From NCBI RefSeq assembly GCF_900696085.1, contig NZ_CAADFC020000009.1:372001-436000 (forward strand): 64,000 nucleotides of DNA, in the 5' to 3' direction. Below are positions 46,616 through 58,325 of the stretch, piece by piece. The position numbers and the translations under genes are program-made. The notes below the pieces were generated by a model. The model was not told where the DNA came from and ran no database searches. It saw only the letters and a program-made list of their open reading frames with translations. Positions within the stretch are counted from its first letter, which is position 1. The number at the start of each line of letters is the position of its first letter. The DNA is from Bradyrhizobium ivorense. Its GTDB lineage: Bacteria; Pseudomonadota; Alphaproteobacteria; Rhizobiales; Xanthobacteraceae.

Positions 46616-47101
46616 TCAGGCCCCGGCCTGCGCCTTGCGCTTCACCCGCTTGATGGTGCCCGAGAAGGTGAACAGCATCCGCGTCCCCGCGCGCAGCGTG
46701 CCGCGCAGGAAGATCAGCGAGCCGCCGGCGCGCGTCACCTCGCCGTCGCATTCGATCAGCTCGCCCTCGCGGGCGGCGTCGAGGAATTCGCAGGAGAAGC
46801 CCACCGTGACGCCGGGACCCTGCAGCAGCGGGCCGGCCAGCGCGAACAGGCAGTAGTCGGCGAACGTCATGAAGCAGCCGCCATGGACGTTGCCGGAGCC
46901 GTTGAGGTGCTTCTTGCCGACCCGGAATGCGCAGGCGATGCGGCCGTTCTCGTCCATCCGGTGGTAAAACGGGCCGCTATTGGTCTCGAAATTGTCGTGG
47001 CTCCAGGTTCGCCAGCCGGCGAATTCGCCCTCGGTTTCGACGTGCAGATCGGGGCGGAGGTTGAATGCGGACTTGAGTGCGGTCTCGGCTAGCTCGTTCA
47101 C
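46616..47101 (-). CDS. PaaI-family thioesterase
   Basis: A 161-residue hotdog-fold thioesterase with the family motif GSGNVHGGCFMTFADYCLFA (a HGG signature and nearby Asp) and the C-terminal strand GGSLIFLRGTLRAGTRM. Acts on acyl-CoA or aryl-CoA esters; the substrate is not evident. GTG 47101 has GAAGG eight bases upstream and is preferred; a TTG at 47116 is the alternative. It is divergent from purL. Confidence 0.85.
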   Translation of the reverse strand: MNELAETALKSAFNLRPDLHVETEGEFAGWRTWSHDNFETNSGPFYHRMDENGRIACAFRVGKKHLNGSGNVHGGCFMTFADYCLFALAGPLLQGPGVTVGFSCEFLDAAREGELIECDGEVTRAGGSLIFLRGTLRAGTRMLFTFSGTIKRVKRKAQAGA

Positions 47102-47260
47102 GAAATTGGCCTTCAATTATCGGGTTTTGATCCTTAAATCCGATCCATCCCGATTGTGCAAACGCCGTGCCGCAGCCACCGGCCGCAAAGCTTTGGACAG
47201 GCCGAAAATGCCCCCTAAAAGGCCTTTTCGCCCCCGTTCGATCTACCTATTAAAGGACCC

Positions 47261-49480
<2,220 letters not shown>

Positions 49481-49522
49481 TCCGGCCGGATCAGGCGTTG
49501 TCTTGCAAACGTGCCGTGAGGG

Positions 49523-49783
49523 CTAAGCGCGGCCCCGGATCGCGCGCCACAGGAAGATGATGATGCAGGCGCCGATGAAGCCGGCCACGAGGTAGGCGAT
49601 CCAGCCGCCGCCCAGCGACACGCCGAGCAGCGCGAGCAGCCAGTTCGCCAGCGCCGCGCCGACGATGCCGAGGATGATATTCATGACGATGCCGGTGCCG
49701 GACTTCATGAACATTTCGGCCAGCCAGCCCGCCAGTCCCCCGACGATGATTGCGGCGATCCATCCGATTTGCGGGTCTTGCAT
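49523..49783 (-). CDS. GlsB/YeaQ/YmgE-family membrane protein
   Basis: An 86-residue inner-membrane protein with three helices and the Gly-rich pattern IGWIAAIIVGGLAGWLAEMFMK and GIVMNIILGIVGAALANWLL. The family (transglycosylase-associated or general-stress proteins) is stress-related but mechanistically obscure. AAAGGAG seven bases before ATG 49783 fixes the start. It converges on purL with only about 40 bases between. Confidence 0.9.
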   Translation of the reverse strand: MQDPQIGWIAAIIVGGLAGWLAEMFMKSGTGIVMNIILGIVGAALANWLLALLGVSLGGGWIAYLVAGFIGACIIIFLWRAIRGRA

Positions 49784-49958
49784 CTGAGACTCCTTTGGGT
49801 CGATCAGTGCCGCCAGCATACCTGAGAATCATCGACAGCCATGTGATCAATGGCAGGTTGCGCGCAGATTCGTGCGCGCCACTGATTCGCAGTTAGCCCC
49901 TAATCCTCCCGCGAGCGGGAGAAAGACGCAGTATCGATGTGGCTTAGTTTCGTCCAAG

Positions 49959-51143
49959 CTACAGCACGTGCTTGGCGCCGGGGATCTTGCGCAGCACGGC
50001 GGTGACGGCCCAGCTCAGCGCCACGGTGGCGAAGAATGCGATCGCCGCCTTGGCGATCGCCGGCAGGTCGAAATCGAACAGCCAGTATTGCAGCCACAGC
50101 ACGATCGGATAGTGCACCAGGAACATGCCGTAGGCATCGCCCTGCATGCGGTCGAGCAAAGTCGGCCCTGACGCCTTCGATTGCAGGAAGTAGGCCAGGA
50201 TCGCGAACAGGATCGAGGCGCTGAACAGCACGTAAAACGTGCCGTAGATCGCAAGATACCAGCCCGGCAGCGGATCGGGATTCCCGATCACCTCGCGCTT
50301 GATATAGATCATGGTCCACATCAGGGCATAGGGGATCAGCGTGATGCCGGTCCAGAACCAGCGCCGCTGGGTCAGCCGTCCGTGCGCGCTGAGCAGGCCG
50401 CCCTCGAGGTTGGCGGCGCCGATGCCGGCACCGATGAAGAAATAAGCTGCATAGAGCAGCACGCGGCTGGCCTGTACCGAGAACGGTCCGAACTCGAACC
50501 AGTAATTCTGGCCGTAGCTCACCAGCATCGGGAGATAGACGGCCGCGCTGACCAGGACGAGCAGCAGCCAGAATTTTGACGGACGAACGAATCCTTTCTC
50601 CGACAGCCGGTTGATCGGATCGAGCAGCCGCGGCGACACCCGGTAGAGCAGGCTCGCGGTCACGTCAAAAACCATCAGCACCCAGACGAACCAGATCGGT
50701 CCACTCGGCCATGGTCCGATCGTCATGGTCTTCCGCCAGAATTCGGCGAAAGAGATCCCCGGCGTGTGGCGCAGCTCGATCGCCCAATAGGCGAGCGGGA
50801 TCACGGTTACGGCGCAGACCACGAACGGCAGGCCGAGCCGCAGCAGCCGGGTGGTCAGGAAGCCAAGCAGCGACTTGTTGCCGAGCCCCGGCCAGACGAA
50901 CAGCCCCGACAGGAAGAAGAACATCGCCATGAAGAAGCTGTCGGTGGCGAGCACCACGCAGTCGAAGCCGATCCACGACGTCGGATCGGTGTGGCCGAAA
51001 TGGGTGTAGGGGATCACCGCGTGATGCAGCAGCACGACCAACGTGAGGAAGGTGCGGGCGCGGTCCAGTGCCACGTTGCGGGCATGGGCCTTCGGAGCTG
51101 CCTGGACGTCGACGGCCGGAGCCGCGTGCGCAATCGATTTCAT
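49959..51143 (-). CDS. Acyltransferase-3/OpgC-like membrane acyltransferase
   Basis: A 394-residue protein with about ten membrane helices. The start of the domain has [25 protein letters not shown], in which the Arg and His of the acyltransferase-3 family are visible; [14 protein letters not shown] and a C-terminal [19 protein letters not shown] are also typical. Such enzymes O-acylate or O-succinylate glycans or lipids using acyl donors across the membrane. ATG 51143 is preferred to 51239. The target molecule is unknown. Confidence 0.85.
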   Translation of the reverse strand: MKSIAHAAPAVDVQAAPKAHARNVALDRARTFLTLVVLLHHAVIPYTHFGHTDPTSWIGFDCVVLATDSFFMAMFFFLSGLFVWPGLGNKSLLGFLTTRLLRLGLPFVVCAVTVIPLAYWAIELRHTPGISFAEFWRKTMTIGPWPSGPIWFVWVLMVFDVTASLLYRVSPRLLDPINRLSEKGFVRPSKFWLLLVLVSAAVYLPMLVSYGQNYWFEFGPFSVQASRVLLYAAYFFIGAGIGAANLEGGLLSAHGRLTQRRWFWTGITLIPYALMWTMIYIKREVIGNPDPLPGWYLAIYGTFYVLFSASILFAILAYFLQSKASGPTLLDRMQGDAYGMFLVHYPIVLWLQYWLFDFDLPAIAKAAIAFFATVALSWAVTAVLRKIPGAKHVL

Positions 51144-51258
51144 GGTGCCCCCAGCCGGGTCTTTCGCCGGATGTTGCAGTTGGGAACTGGAATCGGCAAG
51201 GCCCAATCGCGTTGATTCGCTGGCCTCTAGGTCTATCATTTTCGGTCTTTTTCTTTTT

Positions 51259-51283
51259 GGAACTGCGGTCGTCGGCGCTGGTT
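51259..51283 (+). promoter_or_regulatory. Candidate EcfG (general stress) promoter of the DUF1328 gene
   Basis: GGAAC (51259-51263), 16 bases, GGTT (51280-51283). This closely follows the alphaproteobacterial EcfG/SigT consensus GGAAC-N16/17-CGTT and predicts a start near 51290, about 40 bases before ATG 51332. Confidence 0.6.
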
Positions 51284-51331
51284 ATCGCAGCGCCGTTTGG
51301 ATGCGCGTGCCGCGCGGTTTCAGGAGCAAGT

Positions 51332-51505
51332 ATGACAATTCTGAAGTGGGCGCTGATCTTTCTCGTCGTGTCGATTATTGCGGGCTTGCTCGGCTTCACC
51401 GGCATCTCGGCGGCCTCGGCCGACATCGCTCGCTTCCTGTTTTATGTTTTCGTGGTGATCTTCTTGGTGCTGCTGATCCTCGGGCTCACCATCTTCAGGG
51501 TGTAG
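51332..51505 (+). CDS. DUF1328 (YtjA-like) small membrane protein
   Basis: A 57-residue protein with two helices: [19 protein letters not shown], then [16 protein letters not shown], and [16 protein letters not shown]. This is the DUF1328 family of small stress-associated membrane proteins. CAGGAG before ATG 51332 gives a good ribosome site, and an EcfG-type promoter lies upstream. The 3' end overlaps the convergent hydrolase gene by 11 bases. Confidence 0.9.
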   Translation: MTILKWALIFLVVSIIAGLLGFTGISAASADIARFLFYVFVVIFLVLLILGLTIFRV

Positions 51506-52637
51506 CGCTGGTCGCCATCGGACCGGCCTCGGCGACCGGAGGATTGGCGAGCGGCCTGACGCGTGCCACCAGCTCGTCCAGAAACTGGTCGGGACGATCG
51601 AACGGAATGAAGTGATCTCCGCCGCGGATCGGCACAAACTCCTTGTGCGGGGCGGTGATCTGCTTGAGGTATTGTTCGGCAGGCCCGCTCGGCGTGATGT
51701 CGTCGGCGTCGCCCTCGATGAGGATCACGGGGACCGGAAATTCAAGTCCCAACGCGGCGAGGTCGCGCTGAAACATCGGGCTCACTTTGCCGCGCAGATA
51801 TTTTGCCGAGAAGGCGGTGCCGCTTCGCCGGTTGTACCAATCAAGCAGCGAGAAGTCCGGCATGAAGAGCGGCGGGACCGGACCCGCCGGCCGGAAAGCA
51901 TCCGGCGGCAGCGCCAACGCCTTGCTCCATTTGTCCGCGACGAGCCGATTGTCGGGATTGGCGACGGGGTTCGCAGCGATTGGCGCGAGCTCCGCCAGGG
52001 CCTCGCGGTTGTTGGCGGACTGCGCCAGCGCCTGCAGGCGCGCGATGGTGTTCTCGAACGCCTTCTCGAAGGTCGCCCGGCCGACGACCTGCCCGGTGCC
52101 GACATAGGCATAGAACAGGTCCGGCCGCTGCTTGACGATGTGAACGCCGAGGAACGAGCCCCAGGAGTGCCCGACCAGGATGATCTTGTCCTTGCGCAGG
52201 TGCCTTCGCAGATAATCGGCGAGTTCGACGCCGTCCTGGGTCATCCGCTCCAGCGTCATGGTCGGCGCGACCGTATCGCCGGTCATGCCGTAGGTTCGGC
52301 CGGCGCCGCGCTGGTCCCACTGCACGACGGTGAAGTACTTCTCCCAGGGACGCCAGCCCGACGAGATCGGCAAAGTGGAGCTGCCGGGGCCGCCGTGAAC
52401 GAACAGCAGCACCGGGTTGCCGCGATCCTCGCCGCGGATTTGTATCCATTGCTGGATGCCACCAAGGACGACATAGCGTCCCTCCTGCACGCCGTTCGGT
52501 GAGCGGATCGCCAGGATCTCCGCAGCAGCTTGCTGGCGCCAGGCGCGGTAACCTAACCCGGCGGCGGCGGCCGCAATGAGAACGGCGGCGATGCCCAGGA
52601 TCGAGAGCCCGACCAGTTTTGCAGCCTTGCGCGGCAT
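51495..52637 (-). CDS. Alpha/beta hydrolase, proline-iminopeptidase-like, membrane-anchored
   Basis: A 380-residue protein with an N-terminal anchor ([23 protein letters not shown]). The hydrolase domain shows [15 protein letters not shown] (oxyanion, HGGPG typical of S33 prolyl aminopeptidases), the [11 protein letters not shown] motif, nucleophile [11 protein letters not shown], and late Asp (EGDADDITP) and His (GGDHFIPF). S33 peptidases remove N-terminal proline, but membrane anchoring suggests a periplasmic role. ATG 52637 is preferred; TTG 52676 or GTG 52667 are possible. Confidence 0.82.
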   Translation of the reverse strand: MPRKAAKLVGLSILGIAAVLIAAAAAGLGYRAWRQQAAAEILAIRSPNGVQEGRYVVLGGIQQWIQIRGEDRGNPVLLFVHGGPGSSTLPISSGWRPWEKYFTVVQWDQRGAGRTYGMTGDTVAPTMTLERMTQDGVELADYLRRHLRKDKIILVGHSWGSFLGVHIVKQRPDLFYAYVGTGQVVGRATFEKAFENTIARLQALAQSANNREALAELAPIAANPVANPDNRLVADKWSKALALPPDAFRPAGPVPPLFMPDFSLLDWYNRRSGTAFSAKYLRGKVSPMFQRDLAALGLEFPVPVILIEGDADDITPSGPAEQYLKQITAPHKEFVPIRGGDHFIPFDRPDQFLDELVARVRPLANPPVAEAGPMATSATP

Positions 52638-52719
52638 CGGTGCTGTTTTCGCTTCTCGATCCGTCACCCCGCGCAACGGCCAGGCCGTTGTCGCAGGAGG
52701 AGGCCGGTCCGCTTGACGG

Positions 52720-53079
52720 CTAAGCCACTTCCTCGATCTTCACCTTGTCCGGATAGAACGCCAGGTGATTGGTGATCTCGGCCATCGCCGGGAAAGGCGT
52801 CTCGTAGGTCCAGATCGCGTTGTCCAGGGTCCTGCCGTTGGCCTTGATGCTGAAATAGTTCGCATCGCCCTTGTACGGGCAGTGCGTGGTCCGCTCGGTG
52901 CGGGCCAGCAGCTCCATATTGGCATCCTGGCGCGGGACATATTGCACGGCGGGATAGCTCGCTTCCTTCAGGGTCAGCGCATGGGTCGTTTCGGCGATGA
53001 CGACACCGTCGGCGGTGACGCGGACGCGCTTCGGATTGGGCGTGATCGTGATCGGATGGTCGGGGCCGGGAAGCTTCAT
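52720..53079 (-). CDS. DUF427 protein
   Basis: A 119-residue soluble protein with the DUF427 pattern GPDHPITITPNPKRVRVTAD, AVQYVPRQDANMELL, a TTHCPYKGDANYFSI core that includes Cys and Lys, and IWTYETPFPAMAEITNHLAFY near the end. The family is common and of unknown biochemical role. ATG 53079 is chosen over a longer frame to 53142. It is 82 bases upstream of the hydrolase on the same strand and divergent from bolA. Confidence 0.88.
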   Translation of the reverse strand: MKLPGPDHPITITPNPKRVRVTADGVVIAETTHALTLKEASYPAVQYVPRQDANMELLARTERTTHCPYKGDANYFSIKANGRTLDNAIWTYETPFPAMAEITNHLAFYPDKVKIEEVA

Positions 53080-53262
53080 GGTTCTGCGCCTTTTCTGGTC
53101 ATTTCGGCGTGATGGCTTGTGACCGATTGATGCAGGTTTCAATCGCGGGGAATGGGAATATAGTGTCGCCCCAGATGACCTAGAAGACGACTGTCGCTAG
53201 GTTTTGCATTCACGGCCGCGTGAGCCGGCCTGATTCGAACGATCTGAAGGAGGTTGACTGGG

Positions 53263-53499
53263 ATGCCGATGGACGCCCGTGATATCGAATCGATGATCAA
53301 GGCAGCGATCCCGGATGCCGATGTAACGATCCGCGACCTGGCCGGCGACGGCGACCACTACGCCGCCACCGTCATTTCAGAATCCTTCCGCGGCAAGTCC
53401 CGCGTCCAGCAGCACCAGATCGTCTACCAGTCGCTGAAGGGCCAGATGGGCGGCGTGTTGCACGCCCTGGCGCTGCAAACCGGGGTGCCTGAAGGCTAG
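53263..53499 (+). CDS. bolA: BolA-family protein
   Basis: A 78-residue BolA-fold protein (MDARDIESMIKAAIPDADVTI; GDGDHYAATVISESFRGKSRVQQHQIVYQSL). Its His residues can complete a [2Fe-2S] site with a monothiol glutaredoxin, and grxD lies 3.9 kb downstream. AAGGAGG (about 53247-53253) is nine bases before ATG 53263. In many Rhizobiales bolA stands between purL and grxD; here extra genes separate them. Confidence 0.93.
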   Translation: MPMDARDIESMIKAAIPDADVTIRDLAGDGDHYAATVISESFRGKSRVQQHQIVYQSLKGQMGGVLHALALQTGVPEG

Positions 53500-53525
53500 C
53501 CCCCGGCAGGCTTGGGGGCGGAGCG

Positions 53526-54706
53526 ATGGTGGATAATCCGCGCGGCGCGATGTTTCGCGTCATCGTGCCGAACCAGCACAGCCGGGTCACCAATGCCGAG
53601 CTGTTCTTCGACCTCGTCTTCGTCTTCGCCGTCACGCAGCTGTCGCACACGCTGCTGCACCATTTCACTCCGCTCGGCGCTGTCCAGGTCACGCTGCTGT
53701 TCCTCGCGGTGTGGTGGGTGTGGGTCTACACCACCTGGGTCACCAACTGGCTCAATCCTGACCTGACCCCGGTCCGCCTGCTGCTGTTCGTCCTGATGCT
53801 GGGCGGGCTGTTGCTGTCGACCTCGATCCCATCCGCATTCGAGGGGCGCGGGCTGTGGTTCGCCGCCACCTATGCGGCGATGCAGACCGGCCGCACCCTG
53901 TTCTGGCTGCTGGCGACGCCGCGGCGCCGGACCGCGGTCCGCCACAACGCGATCCGCATCCTGGCTGGCTGAGCTGCTCGGCCGTGCTCTGGATTCTGGG
54001 CGGCTTCGCCGAGCACGAGACGCGGTTGTGGCTGTGGATGGCGGCGCTGACCATCGAATACATCGCGCCGGCCGCGCGGTTCTGGACGCCGCGGCTCGGA
54101 CCGTCCTCGATCGAGGCCTGGTCGGTCGAGGGCGGCCACATGGCCGAACGCTGCGCCGGCTTCATCATCATCGCGCTCGGCGAGGCCATCGTCGTCGACG
54201 GCGCGACCTTCGCCGAGCTGACCTGGACGCCGGAGAACATGGCCGCGTTCGTCTCCGCTTTGGTCGGCAGCATCGCGATGTGGTGGATCTATTTCCACAA
54301 GGGCGCCGAGGCCGGCTCGGACATGATCTCGAAATCGGAAGAGTCCGGCCGGGTGGCGCGGATCGCCTACACCTATCTGCACATGCCGATCGTCGGCGGC
54401 ATCATCCTCACCGCGGTCGCCGACGAACTTGTGTTGAAGCATCCCGGCGGCCATTCCGATCTCAAGACCATCGTGAGCTCGGTCGGCGGACCCATGCTGT
54501 TCCTGGTCGGGACCATCCTGTTCAAATACGTGATCCGCAATTTCCTGCAGCTTTCGCACGGCGTCGGCATCGTCGCGCTGGCGGTGACCGCCTATTTTGC
54601 CGGCGCGATGTCGCCGCTTGTGCTCTCGCTCGTGACGACGGCGATCATGATCGTGGTCGCGACGTGGGAATCGCTGTCGCTGCAGTCGACGGCGGACGAG
54701 GAATAG
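53526..54706 (+). pseudogene. ltrA: Low temperature requirement protein A (LtrA) family, frameshifted
   Basis: Two adjacent frames together make one LtrA protein of about 393 residues. Frame one (53526-53972) runs from MVDNPRGAMFRV through NAELFFDLVFVFAVTQLSHTL to IRILAG and a TGA. The other frame takes over at once (WLSCSAVLWILGGFAEHE) and continues to 54706 (GGHMAERCAGFIIIALGEAIV). Insertion of one base in CTGGCTGGCTGAGC would restore a single frame. There is no slippery heptamer, so this is either a one-base deletion or a sequencing error. LtrA proteins are polytopic membrane proteins of unclear function. Confidence 0.8.
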
Positions 54707-54724
54707 CGCGCGCTCTCTATCCAC

Positions 54725-54810
54725 GTCAATGCGAGCGAAGCGAAGCAATCCATCGTTCCGAATGCGCGGACAGATGGATTGCTTCGTCGCTTCGCTCCTC
54801 GCAATGACGG
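54725..54810. repeat. Dispersed inverted repeat (CGAAGCAATCC type), copy 3
   Basis: GTCAATGCGAGCGAAGCGAA at the left and TTCGCTCCTCGCAATGAC at the right with CAATCCATCG/ATGGATTG arms; same family as 24334-24452 and 40511-40626. It lies between convergent ltrA and egtD and may terminate both. Confidence 0.85.
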
Positions 54811-54826
54811 GGGCGAAGGGGTGGCC

Positions 54827-55795
54827 TCACTCCGCCGTCAGCGCGTGCACCGAGAACATCCTGGCCGCATCGGTCCAGCTTTCCCGCACCGTCCAACCGG
54901 CGCTGCGGGCCAGCGCGGTGAAGCGCTCCAGCGAATATTTGTAGCTGTTCTCGGTGTGAATGGTCTCGCCGGGGCGGAAGGCGAAGGTGTTGCCGAGGAT
55001 GCGCACGGTCTGCGCCTTGCGGCTGATCAGGTGCATCTCGATGCGATGGCGGTCGCGGTTGTAGATCGAGCGGTGCATGAAGCTCGATAGATCGAAATTG
55101 CCGCCGAGCTCGCGGTTGATGCGCACCAGCACATTGAGATTGAAGCGCGCGGTGACGCCGGCCGCATCGTTGTAGGCGTCGTACAGGGTGCGCTCGTCCT
55201 TCTCGAGGTCGACGCCGATGATCATCTGCGCGCCGTGGCCGAGGATTTTTCGGGCGCTGCGCAGGAAGCTGGCCGCCTCCTGCGGTTCGAAATTGCCGAG
55301 CGTCGAGCCCGGGAAGAAGCCGACTTTCGGCAGGTCGGCCACCGCCTCGGGCAGCGCGAACGGCGTGGTGAAATCGGCCGCGACCGGGTAGATGCCGAGG
55401 TCGGGGAAATCCTTGCGCAAACCGTCGGCCTGCGCCTTCAGGAAGTCGCCCGAGATATCGACCGGCACATAGGCGCCGAACTCGCAATGCTCGAGCAGCA
55501 GCCGCACCTTGGTGGTGGCGCCGGCGCCGAACTCGACCAGCGCCGCGCCTTGCGGGATGATCGCGGCGATCTCGTCGCCGCGGTCGCGCAGGATGCCGAG
55601 CTCGGTGCGCGTCGGATAATATTCCGGCAGCACCGTGATCTGCTCGAACAGCTCGGAGCCGGCGGCGTCGTAAAAATATTTCGGCGACAGCCGTTTCGGA
55701 TGACGGGCGAGGTCGCCGATCACGTCGCCGGCAAACGCCGAGGTCGCTTCGTCGAATGGATAGGCTTTGGCCAAAGCAGCGGCATGCACATTCAT
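54827..55795 (-). CDS. egtD: L-histidine N-alpha-methyltransferase EgtD
   Basis: EgtD trimethylates histidine with SAM to give hercynine, the first step of ergothioneine synthesis. The 322-residue length matches the family. Motifs: LSPKYFYDAAGSELFEQIT, LPEYYPTRTE, the SAM loop LVEFGAGATTKVRLLL, PVDISGDFL, and FFPGSTLGNFEP. AGGAGAG before ATG 55795 sets the start. It follows egtB by 53 bases on the same strand, so the two form an operon. Confidence 0.96.
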   Translation of the reverse strand: MNVHAAALAKAYPFDEATSAFAGDVIGDLARHPKRLSPKYFYDAAGSELFEQITVLPEYYPTRTELGILRDRGDEIAAIIPQGAALVEFGAGATTKVRLLLEHCEFGAYVPVDISGDFLKAQADGLRKDFPDLGIYPVAADFTTPFALPEAVADLPKVGFFPGSTLGNFEPQEAASFLRSARKILGHGAQMIIGVDLEKDERTLYDAYNDAAGVTARFNLNVLVRINRELGGNFDLSSFMHRSIYNRDRHRIEMHLISRKAQTVRILGNTFAFRPGETIHTENSYKYSLERFTALARSAGWTVRESWTDAARMFSVHALTAE

Positions 55796-55848
55796 GATAC
55801 TCTCCTGAACGCGCTTACCGGCGCGCACTTGATGTCGACGGGAATCAA

Positions 55849-57102
55849 TCAGGCGTAGTCGGCGAGGCGTAACCCCGTGAATTGCCAGCGATGGTGCGGA
55901 TAGAAGAAATTGCGATAGGTGACGCGGCTGTGACCTGGCGGCGTCGCCAGCGACGAGCCGCGCAGCACCAGCTGATTCACCATGAACTTTCCGTTGTATT
56001 CGCCGAGCGCACCCTCGATCGCGCGGTAGCCCGGATAGGGCGAGTATGAGCTGCGGGTCCACTGCCAGACGATGCCGTAGGCGTCATTGAGCAGGCCGGC
56101 GCGGGCGGCGACCTCCCATTCCATCTCGGTCGGCAGATGCTTGCCGGCCCAGCGCGCAAACGCGTCGGCCTCGTAATAACTGACGTGACAAACCGGGGCT
56201 GACGGATCGATCGGCTGCAGGCCGCCGAGCGTCATGATCTTCCACTCGCCGCCAGTCTCGCGCCAATGGCCGGGGGCCTGCCAGCCCTCGTTGCTCACGG
56301 TCGCAAAACCGTCCATCAGCCACAGCGTCGCGGTCGCATAGCCGCCGTCCTTCATGAAGGCGAGCCATTCGGCATTGGTGACGAGGTTTTTGGCGAGCTT
56401 CACGGGGCCGACCAGCGCGCGATGCGCGGGCTTCTCATTGTCGAAATGGAAGCTGTCGTCGGCATGGCCCACGGTGTGAATGCCTTCGTTCAGCGTCACC
56501 CATTGCTCGGTGCTGCCATTGGAGGCCGGGAAGCGCCAGGCTGGATCGTAGGCCGGCGGAATCGGGTTCTGGGCGAAGGCATGCAGGATGTCGGTGTACA
56601 TCAGCTCCTGATGCTGCTGCTCGTGATTGAGGCCGACCTCGACCAGCGGCACCAGCGCCTGCAGCTTCTCTTCGCCCGCGCTCTGGAAGAACTTCACCAC
56701 CTCGGCGTCGACATGGCGACGATAGGCGGTGACTTCGTCGGCGCTCGGACGGGTCAGATGGCCGCGCTGATGGCGGGCGTGCCGCGGGCCGGCGCTGACG
56801 TAATAGGAATTGAACAGATAGGCGTAGTCGGGGTGAAACGGCGTGTAGCCGGCGACGTGTTCACCGAGCAGAAACTGCTCGAAGAACCAGGTGGTGTGGG
56901 CGCGATGCCATTTGGCGGGGCTCGCGTCCGGCATCGACTGGATCAGCTGGTCTTCCGGCGACAGCGGCGCGGCCCGGCGCTCGGTCTCGTCGCGGACCGC
57001 GCGGTAAGCGTCCACCAGCCGCTGGGCGAGCAGAGCGGAATCGGAGGACGGTGACGGGGTGGCGGTGGCAAGGGCGGCCGCAGCAGAGGCTGGTTTCGTC
57101 AC
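55849..57102 (-). CDS. egtB: Hercynine oxygenase (ergothioneine sulfoxide synthase) EgtB
   Basis: EgtB is an iron-dependent enzyme that attaches a sulfur donor to hercynine with O2. The 417-residue protein has an N-terminal DinB-like iron domain with the facial His triad (KWHRAHTTWFFEQF and LNHEQQHQELMYTDIL) and a C-terminal formylglycine-type/FGE-sulfatase fold (YYEADAFARWAGKHLPTEMEWEVAAR; GLRLADYA). GTG 57102 is preceded by GGAG at seven bases. No egtA, egtC or egtE is nearby; the donor (gamma-glutamylcysteine or cysteine) cannot be told. An EcfG-type promoter lies just upstream. Confidence 0.96.
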   Translation of the reverse strand: MTKPASAAAALATATPSPSSDSALLAQRLVDAYRAVRDETERRAAPLSPEDQLIQSMPDASPAKWHRAHTTWFFEQFLLGEHVAGYTPFHPDYAYLFNSYYVSAGPRHARHQRGHLTRPSADEVTAYRRHVDAEVVKFFQSAGEEKLQALVPLVEVGLNHEQQHQELMYTDILHAFAQNPIPPAYDPAWRFPASNGSTEQWVTLNEGIHTVGHADDSFHFDNEKPAHRALVGPVKLAKNLVTNAEWLAFMKDGGYATATLWLMDGFATVSNEGWQAPGHWRETGGEWKIMTLGGLQPIDPSAPVCHVSYYEADAFARWAGKHLPTEMEWEVAARAGLLNDAYGIVWQWTRSSYSPYPGYRAIEGALGEYNGKFMVNQLVLRGSSLATPPGHSRVTYRNFFYPHHRWQFTGLRLADYA

Positions 57103-57125
57103 GATGGTCTCCGGTTCAGGAGGAG

Positions 57126-57150
57126 AACGTTGCTTTGGCGAACTGGTTCC
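57126..57150 (-). promoter_or_regulatory. Candidate EcfG (general stress) promoter of egtB-egtD
   Basis: On the minus strand GGAAC (57150-57146), 16 bases, CGTT (57129-57126). This is an exact match to the GGAAC-N16-CGTT consensus of the alphaproteobacterial extracytoplasmic-function sigma EcfG. The -10 element is 24 bases before the egtB GTG, leaving a short leader that includes the ribosome site. Confidence 0.72.
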
Positions 57151-57385
57151 CGACGGGCAGTTCGTCCTAGATGGGGGCTCCGTTACGGAAAAAAAGCCTT
57201 ACACGGATGATATTAGTCCCATCAGATGATCCACAGGCGGCGGGGCCCGGCGCCGGCCGCATGCCAGATTTCTGCCATTTTGCTTTGGATGCACAATGGT
57301 TTGAGCTACATATATAGCCAGTCACGGGTTAGAAGGGCGGGCCGGCCCGAAACGGCTTGAGAGCGCCGCCCACAAGGAAGCGAAA

Positions 57386-57718
57386 ATGAGCATCGAGCAA
57401 TTCATCGACAATGAAGTGAAGTCGAACGACGTCGTGCTGTTCATGAAGGGTACGCCGCAATTCCCGCAGTGCGGCTTTTCCGGCCAGGTCGTGCAGATCC
57501 TCGACCACATCGGCGTCGGCTACAAGGGCCTCAACGTTCTCGAATCGGCCGAGCTGCGCAACGGCATCAAGGTCTATTCGAACTGGCCGACGATTCCGCA
57601 GCTCTATGTGAAGGGCGAGTTCGTCGGCGGTTGCGACATCATCCGCGAGATGTTCCAGGCCGGTGAATTGCAGCAGCTGTTTGCCGACAAGGGCATCCCG
57701 GTCGACGTTGCCGCCTGA
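57386..57718 (+). CDS. grxD: Monothiol glutaredoxin (Grx4/GrxD type)
   Basis: A 110-residue monothiol glutaredoxin with the active-site CGFS motif in [13 protein letters not shown] and the glutathione-binding [20 protein letters not shown]. Together with BolA it would carry or sense [2Fe-2S] clusters. The gene lies in a 283-base divergent gap with egtB; a macrodomain gene starts 15 bases after it. Confidence 0.96.
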   Translation: MSIEQFIDNEVKSNDVVLFMKGTPQFPQCGFSGQVVQILDHIGVGYKGLNVLESAELRNGIKVYSNWPTIPQLYVKGEFVGGCDIIREMFQAGELQQLFADKGIPVDVAA

Positions 57719-57733
57719 TTTGGCGGCCCGATC

Positions 57734-58282
57734 TTGACGGCGCGCCAGCTCGGCAACGCGCGGCTCGAAGTCATCGTTGCCGACATCACGACGTTGCGCG
57801 TTGACGCCATCGTCAACGCGGCGAATTCATCGCTCCTCGGCGGTGGCGGTGTCGACGGCGCGATCCATCGCGCCGCCGGGCCGGAGCTGCTCGCCGAGTG
57901 CCGCACGCTCCACGGCTGCAAGACCGGTGATGCCAAGATCACCAGGGGCTACCGGCTTCCTGCCAGCCATGTGATCCACGCCGTCGGCCCGATCTGGCAT
58001 GGCGGCACCCAGAACGAGGATGCGCTGCTCGCATCCTGCTATCGCCGCGGCATCGAGCTGTGCCAGGCCAACGGGCTCGGCTCGGTGGCATTTCCGGCGA
58101 TTTCCACCGGCGTCTATCATTTCCCGCCGGACCGCGCGGCCGGCATCGCGGTCAAGGCCGTGGCCGACGCCTTGAGCGCCGCTCCCAATGTGACGCATGT
58201 CATCTTCTGCTGCTTCTCCGCCGCAAGCGGCCAGCTGCATGAGGCCGCATTGTCCGCCTTTGGCAGCCCTTGTGCTGATTGA
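57734..58282 (+). CDS. Macrodomain protein, O-acetyl-ADP-ribose deacetylase-like
   Basis: A 182-residue MacroD/YmdB-type protein that would remove ADP-ribose groups or deacetylate O-acetyl-ADP-ribose. Signature motifs: [44 protein letters not shown], and [16 protein letters not shown] at 57734 is the best start; no strong ribosome site is visible, which suggests translational coupling to grxD 15 bases upstream. Linkage with grxD suggests a shared oxidative-stress role (inference). Confidence 0.9.
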   Translation: MTARQLGNARLEVIVADITTLRVDAIVNAANSSLLGGGGVDGAIHRAAGPELLAECRTLHGCKTGDAKITRGYRLPASHVIHAVGPIWHGGTQNEDALLASCYRRGIELCQANGLGSVAFPAISTGVYHFPPDRAAGIAVKAVADALSAAPNVTHVIFCCFSAASGQLHEAALSAFGSPCAD

Positions 58283-58325
58283 TGCGGCCGCTACACTTCC
58301 CCGTGATATCCGGGGAGGGATTTGC

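Noticed and set aside
53955..53990. Programmed -1 frameshift in ltrA
   Set aside because: No X-XXY-YYZ slippery heptamer or following pseudoknot is visible; a one-base deletion is simpler.
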